From: Spirochaetales bacterium
Lineage (GTDB): Bacteria; Spirochaetota; Spirochaetia; Treponematales; UBA12059
DNA length: 11,184 bases
Direction: 5' to 3'
NCBI GenBank assembly: GCA_016938515.1
Contig: JAFGUM010000181.1
Span: forward strand, 1-11,184
The notes beneath the pieces were generated by a model that had not been told where the DNA came from, searched no databases, and worked only from the letters and a program-made list of their open reading frames with translations. Positions 8,338 to 11,184 of the stretch are shown here, piece after piece. The translations under genes and the position numbers were made by a program. The first letter of the stretch is position 1. The number at the start of each line of letters is the position of its first letter.

Positions 8338-9255
8338 ATGTTTACGATAAAGATATGGGGAGATCGCGGTTCAATGCCGGTTCCGGGACCGGAAACCGTC
8401 GTGTTCGGGGGTAACACCTCGTGCATCGAGGTGCGATGCGGCAAGCGCCTTATCGTCATAGACGCCGGCTCTGGCATCAGGAGCCTCGGAGAATGGATTG
8501 TTCGCAACGACCTCAAGAACGGCCCGATAGACGCCGACGTCTTTCTAACTCATACGCACTGGGATCATATCATGGGGTTTCCCATGTTTACGCCCATCTA
8601 CATACCGGGAACGACGCTGCGCATCCGCGGCCCTGTCAATTTTGAGGATGAAACCCTGGAGCAGATCATAGGCTCCCAGCTATCATACCGCTACTGGCCG
8701 GTACGGCAGGATGAGCTTGCGGCTACGATAAAGTACCAGAGCCTTAAAGAAACGGAAATAGACCTGGGCGATGGCGTAACAGTAAAAACCAAGTACCTCA
8801 ATCATCCCGTGCTATGCCTGGGGTACCGCATCGAGTACGAAGGCAAGGCCTTCGCGACCGCGTACGACCACGAGCCTTTTATAAACCTGTTTCCCACCGA
8901 CCCTGCCAACCCCGACTACGATGCGGCCATCGCCGAAGAGGGGGACAGAGCCGCCCGCGAGGAAAACGCCAGGATAGAAAGCTTCTACCGAGGCGTAGAC
9001 TTGCTCATCCACGACACGCAGTACAGCGCCAAGGAGTACAAGGCCGGCAAGACGGGCTGGGGTCATTCGTCTTTCGAGTACGCTATAAACGCGGCCAATC
9101 GCTCCGGCGTCAAGCGTCTCCTGTTATTTCACCACGACCCCAACCGCACAGACACCGAACTCCAGGAACTGGAACTTTTCTACCAGGAAAAGATACACGG
9201 CAAAACCGGCTTGCGTCTGGACGCGAGCCGTGAGGGCATGACTATCAGCCTATAG
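8338..9255 (+). CDS. MBL-fold metallo-hydrolase
   Basis: The 305-residue protein has the metallo-beta-lactamase fold. It opens with WGDRGSMPVPGPETVVFGGN, the GxRGS-PVPG form common in MBL hydrolases near RNase Z and phosphodiesterases. The metal motif THTHWDH follows (H72, H74, D76, H77). Further probable ligands are H156, D177 and H243 or H265 near the end. The set is complete enough for a two-metal site. The substrate is unknown; a phosphodiester or cyclic nucleotide is plausible from the subgroup but not shown. There is no signal peptide. An in-frame TTG at 8332 would add two residues, but I chose ATG at 8338 because GGGAG lies 7 nt upstream of it. It sits 16 bp after the HDOD gene and 61 bp before the Gate-domain gene, so it is probably in the same operon. 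Confidence 0.88.
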   Translation: MFTIKIWGDRGSMPVPGPETVVFGGNTSCIEVRCGKRLIVIDAGSGIRSLGEWIVRNDLKNGPIDADVFLTHTHWDHIMGFPMFTPIYIPGTTLRIRGPVNFEDETLEQIIGSQLSYRYWPVRQDELAATIKYQSLKETEIDLGDGVTVKTKYLNHPVLCLGYRIEYEGKAFATAYDHEPFINLFPTDPANPDYDAAIAEEGDRAAREENARIESFYRGVDLLIHDTQYSAKEYKAGKTGWGHSSFEYAINAANRSGVKRLLLFHHDPNRTDTELQELELFYQEKIHGKTGLRLDASREGMTISL

Positions 9256-9316
9256 CCGTGCCCTGGTCATGAGACCGCCTTGACATATGGCCTCCAGGCA
9301 GGGAGAATCCGCGACG

Positions 9317-10276
9317 ATGAAGGACACCTCGACTATATTTGAACGGATACGCGTGCCCGTCGTGAAAGGCCTCTCTTCCGGCGTTCGCACCGCGCTGTTC
9401 CTTGCCAAGATCATGATACCCGTCAGCCTGGCGGTGGCCCTGCTCAAATGGAGCGGAGCCCTCGCATGGGCAGCCCGTTTCATGGCGCCCGCCATGGGGA
9501 TACTGGGCCTGCCTGGCGAAGCCGCCCTCGTCCTCGTCAGCTCCATGCTGCTCAACGTGTACAGCGCGATAGCCGTTATAGAAACCCTTCCGCTGTCCAT
9601 GAGGGAAATAACGATACTGGCGATCATGTGCCTATCCGCGCACAATCTTATCATTGAGACGGCGGTGATGAAAAAATCGGGGTCGTCGGCGTTCAAGATG
9701 GTAGCGATACGAGTTGGCGGAGCCTTCATCGCGGGATACGCGTTCAATCTTCTACTGCCAGCGTCAGAGGCCGTCGTGACGGTCGCGGCCGGGGGCGGTG
9801 CCACGGCCGTAGCCTTCTGGACGATGCTGTCGGGCTGGGGCGTGTCAACGGTGCGACTGATAGCAAAAATAGTCGTGCTCGTGCTGGCCATCATGATCAG
9901 CCAACGCCTCATGGAAGAGTTTCACGTGATGGACTTTCTGTCACGGCTTACCGCCCCTATAATGCGCGTTTTCGGCTTGCACGAGAGCGCGAGTTTCCTG
10001 TGGATAGTCATCAACATCGTCGGGTACGCCTATGGCGCGGCCATCATCATAGAGCGCGTCAACGATGGAGCGATGAAGCCGCAGGAAGCAGACCTCCTAA
10101 ACCACCACGCGAGTCTCAGCCACAGCCTGCTCGAAGATACAGCGCTGTTCCTGGCTATAGGCGTTCCCCTGCTGTGGATCACCGTGCCCAGACTCGCCAT
10201 GGCCTTTCTACTCGTGTGGTTTGAACGGTTCCGCCGCCAGCGCCTCAGGAGCTCGTTCAGAGTTGGCACGCGCTGA
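9317..10276 (+). CDS. Gate-domain (nucleoside recognition) membrane protein
   Basis: The 319-residue polytopic inner-membrane protein resembles the Gate/nucleoside-recognition family (SpmA/SpmB- and YjiH-like). It appears to hold two related halves. Each carries a similar polar helix motif: SAHNLIIETA near residues 107-116 and LSHSLLEDTA near 267-276. Hydrophobic segments are seen at about 27-45, 60-88, 95-112, 130-148, 183-195, 226-245 and 275-300. The family is thought to transport or sense small molecules, but the substrate here is unknown and the family name does not prove nucleoside binding. An ATG at 9287 would give ten more residues without a ribosome-binding site. The ATG at 9317 has GGGAG about 11 nt upstream, so I prefer it. 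It is the last gene of the rightward run, 61 bp after the MBL gene, and is followed by a hairpin. Confidence 0.82.
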   Translation: MKDTSTIFERIRVPVVKGLSSGVRTALFLAKIMIPVSLAVALLKWSGALAWAARFMAPAMGILGLPGEAALVLVSSMLLNVYSAIAVIETLPLSMREITILAIMCLSAHNLIIETAVMKKSGSSAFKMVAIRVGGAFIAGYAFNLLLPASEAVVTVAAGGGATAVAFWTMLSGWGVSTVRLIAKIVVLVLAIMISQRLMEEFHVMDFLSRLTAPIMRVFGLHESASFLWIVINIVGYAYGAAIIIERVNDGAMKPQEADLLNHHASLSHSLLEDTALFLAIGVPLLWITVPRLAMAFLLVWFERFRRQRLRSSFRVGTR

Positions 10277-10288
10277 CTGTGCCCCACC

Positions 10289-10305
10289 TTTTCTGTGACA
10301 GAAAA
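10289..10305. terminator. Palindrome just after the rightward operon
   Basis: TTTTCTGT-G-ACAGAAAA is a perfect 8-bp inverted repeat with one central base, starting 12 nt past the Gate-gene stop. It could fold as a 7-bp stem with a TGA loop and act as a weak terminator. It lacks a GC-rich stem and T-tract, and it lies 5 bp upstream of a TATAAT, so an operator is an equal possibility. The AT-rich composition begins about here. Confidence 0.35.
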
Positions 10306-10310
10306 TAGCG

Positions 10311-10316
10311 TATAAT
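10311..10316 (+). promoter_or_regulatory. Perfect -10 hexamer (TATAAT), rightward
   Basis: TATAAT is followed by a few bases and then AT-rich sequence heading toward 10330. A -35 box at the correct spacing is poor (TTTTCT-like, inside the palindrome 10289-10305). If used, it would start a short transcript antisense to the end of the lipoprotein gene. In AT-rich DNA a chance match is quite possible. Confidence 0.25.
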
Positions 10317-10358
10317 ACTGGACACAATCCATTGCTTCATTCTTTTAGTTTCCAACTA

Positions 10359-10390
10359 GAAGCAGGAGACAATAGCTTATCTCCTGCTTC
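10359..10390. terminator. Hairpin with 11-bp arms after the lipoprotein gene
   Basis: GAAGCAGGAGA, 10 nt, TCTCCTGCTTC is a perfect 11-bp inverted repeat starting five bases past the lipoprotein stop (leftward). A second small repeat, TAGTT-TCC-AACTA, abuts it at 10346-10358. No long T-run follows on either strand, so it is not a textbook intrinsic terminator. Its position between convergent genes makes transcript ending or 3'-end protection the likeliest job. Confidence 0.5.
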
Positions 10391-10395
10391 ATATG

Positions 10396-10752
10396 CTACT
10401 GTTGTGCTGGGATTAATTCATAATATTGATTCGCTTCAGGACCATAAACCCATAATAAAGATGGCCACCACAGAATCAAACCAAAAATGAGGTTTACACC
10501 TTTTACCTCTTTATCTACACCAGCACGCACATCTTTATAGCCTTCCATTTTAATAAGCACATCTGGATCTTCCCAGATTGCATTACTCATTTGAACTTGA
10601 GCAGGTGTTGTACCAATACTTTCCCCATCTATCATTACCATTGCACCAGGCTCGCTTGTTTCAAAACGAACATTAGTATTGGTAACACAACCAGAAAATA
10701 AAAACACCATAAGAACTAACAGCAAACTAAATGCAATAATTCTAGCTTTCAT
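10396..10752 (-). CDS. PEGA-domain lipoprotein, AT-rich
   Basis: The 118-residue protein has a lipoprotein signal: basic MKAR, a hydrophobic run and a lipobox LFSGC with C22 as the lipidated cysteine, so it should be anchored in a membrane. Residues about 28-78 match a PEGA domain (FETSEPGAMVMIDGESIGTTPAQ, then the KMEGYKDV turn), a small beta fold found in surface and S-layer-associated proteins. A hydrophobic LIFGLILWWPSLLWVYG stretch follows near 90-107, perhaps a membrane-associated helix. The start has AAGGAG with about 7 nt spacing; the stop is TAG. The gene is much richer in A+T than its GC-rich neighbours, with AT-ending codons, which points to horizontal transfer. Its own promoter and dyad lie upstream, and a hairpin with 11-bp arms lies downstream, so it looks like a self-contained single-gene unit. 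Such lipoproteins are frequent in treponemes; function unknown. Confidence 0.85.
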   Translation of the reverse strand: MKARIIAFSLLLVLMVFLFSGCVTNTNVRFETSEPGAMVMIDGESIGTTPAQVQMSNAIWEDPDVLIKMEGYKDVRAGVDKEVKGVNLIFGLILWWPSLLWVYGPEANQYYELIPAQQ

Positions 10753-10781
10753 CCTGTCTCTCCTTAATTAGTTATATATTA

Positions 10782-10838
10782 GTATTAATCAATTGTATTA
10801 TACACCCTCCTTGTGATCATTAGATTATTGATTAATAC
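10782..10838. promoter_or_regulatory. 12-bp perfect inverted repeat bracketing the lipoprotein promoter
   Basis: GTATTAATCAAT (10782-10793) and its exact reverse complement ATTGATTAATAC (10827-10838) are separated by 33 bp that contain the -10 box of the lipoprotein gene. The arms' centres are 45 bp apart. One arm overlaps the expected transcript start and the other lies about 37-48 bp upstream of it. This suits paired operator half-sites, or a regulator that loops the DNA. In RNA it would be a large unpaired loop, so a DNA role is more natural. Confidence 0.5.
10797..10802 (-). promoter_or_regulatory. Perfect -10 box of the lipoprotein gene
   Basis: Reading leftward, TATAAT ends about 45 nt before the ATG at 10752. 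The predicted start is near 10790, giving a leader of about 37 nt with an AAGGAG ribosome-binding site. No good -35 hexamer is present at 16-18 nt spacing. That suggests dependence on an activator or a less standard promoter. Confidence 0.55.
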
Positions 10839-10948
10839 AAAATGCGCTGTAGACATCCTTTCAACAAGAATTTATGTTCGACGAGTTCCGATAGGTTGAA
10901 CACTCGCTGATACATGCGCAGAATATTATATCGAATTTTCTTATAATG

Positions 10949-10965
10949 CAACGGACATTCCGTTG
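10949..10965. repeat. Small perfect inverted repeat
   Basis: CAACGGA-CAT-TCCGTTG has 7-bp arms and a 3-nt loop. No T-tract follows. Its role is unknown; it is listed as a stable hairpin in the gene-free region. Confidence 0.6.
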
Positions 10966-11037
10966 ATTTACAGCATAGTACATCGAACCAATGATGGAAT
11001 TTTTATTTACATATTCCGCCCCTACGGGAACAACCGC

Positions 11038-11058
11038 AAAAACGGTAACCGATACCGT
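11038..11058 (-). terminator. Intrinsic terminator of the leftward edge gene
   Basis: Read leftward, ACGGTA-TCGGT-TACCGT forms a 6-bp stem with a 5-nt loop, followed directly by TTTT (a run of five T counting the last stem base). It lies about 45 nt beyond the stop of the partial gene at the right edge. Stem, loop and T-run are all in the expected order for an intrinsic terminator, though the stem is short. Confidence 0.55.
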
Positions 11059-11103
11059 CTGGTGCAAGGTTCATCGGGGTAGCCAAAGCTGTTCTCAACA
11101 CGG

Positions 11104-11184
11104 TCAAGCGCCTTGGAACAGTAGCCAGTCTGAAACGATGCCCAGCACCGACACGACGCCGAGCGCTTCGAGAACCAGTACAAC
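11104..11184 (-). CDS. C-terminus of an unidentified membrane protein (partial)
   Basis: The leftward frame is open from the window edge to a TGA at 11104, giving 26 residues. They form a hydrophobic helix (VVLVLEALGVVSVLGIVS) and a short DWLLFQGA tail. This looks like the last membrane helix of a polytopic protein. Composition is GC-rich like the rest of the chromosome, and an intrinsic terminator lies just downstream, supporting a real gene end. The family cannot be told from so little sequence. A chance hydrophobic frame is the alternative. Confidence 0.45.
   Translation of the reverse strand, partial: VVLVLEALGVVSVLGIVSDWLLFQGA

Larger units (their letters stand above)
10839..11103. other. 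Non-coding AT-rich stretch upstream of the lipoprotein unit
   Basis: I find no convincing gene here. Several short open frames exist on both strands, but they lack ribosome-binding sites and recognisable products. The region holds a CAACGGA-CAT-TCCGTTG hairpin (10949-10965) and, toward its right edge, a terminator for a leftward gene. Composition shifts from AT-rich to host-like between about 11020 and 11070, so the edge of the acquired DNA probably lies there. Confidence 0.6.

Noticed and set aside
10346..10415. Integron attC site at the end of the lipoprotein gene
   Set aside because: GCACAAC and GTTGGAA each miss the core consensus by one base, and the spacing to the hairpin is very uneven (about 10 nt versus 2 nt). 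No integrase gene is in the window.
10859..10901. Second attC-like pair (GTTCAAC and GTTGAAA read leftward)
   Set aside because: The enclosed 29 nt do not form the required paired arms, and the element would be shorter than known attC sites.
10861..11067. Leftward 68-codon frame in the gene-free stretch
   Set aside because: No ribosome-binding site, Cys/Ser/Asn-rich tail, and it crosses the likely terminator of the edge gene.
10991..11184. Rightward frame open to the window edge
   Set aside because: Ser/Thr/Gln-rich, no ribosome-binding site, and antisense to the more credible membrane-protein end and terminator.

Overview
The window is a GC-rich bacterial chromosome segment with compact, bacterial-style gene packing. 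A spirochaete (Spirochaetales/Treponema-like) is my best guess. It rests on the PEGA-domain lipoprotein type and the mix of TPR, HDOD and metallo-beta-lactamase-fold genes, and it is an inference, not a demonstration. There are no rRNA, tRNA, CRISPR or recognisable transposase genes.

Layout. Positions 40-3026 hold a leftward cluster. It runs uvrC (nucleotide excision repair endonuclease), a VanZ-like membrane protein overlapping uvrC by 4 bp, and, after a 90-bp gap, a YkgJ-type cysteine-cluster protein with a GTG start. A 102-bp divergent spacer (3027-3128) with an imperfect dyad separates this from a rightward five-gene run at 3129-10276. That run encodes a secreted LamG-like/fibronectin-III protein, a 931-residue TPR protein with a very acidic Pro-rich tail, an HDOD protein with an apparently intact HD metal site, an MBL-fold hydrolase and a Gate-domain (nucleoside-recognition) membrane protein. 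Junctions are a 4-bp overlap, a 14-bp overlap, a 16-bp gap and a 61-bp gap, so one transcript with translational coupling is likely.

Right end. From about 10290 the base composition drops sharply to AT-rich. A small convergent lipoprotein gene (10396-10752, minus) lies here. It has a perfect TATAAT -10 box bracketed by a 12-bp perfect inverted repeat, and a hairpin with 11-bp arms just past its stop. Beyond it are about 350 bp with no convincing gene. GC-rich sequence then returns, with a hairpin/T-tract terminator and the last 26 codons of a leftward membrane protein cut by the window edge.

How the genes may work together. The rightward operon links an extracytoplasmic beta-sandwich protein, a cytoplasmic TPR scaffold, two probable metal-dependent enzymes or signalling proteins (HDOD/HD and MBL) and an inner-membrane Gate protein. 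The conserved-looking packing suggests a common process at the cell envelope or in nucleotide signalling, but the sequence does not reveal which. It is the best candidate for an undescribed system here. The AT-rich lipoprotein unit is the clearest sign of horizontally acquired DNA.
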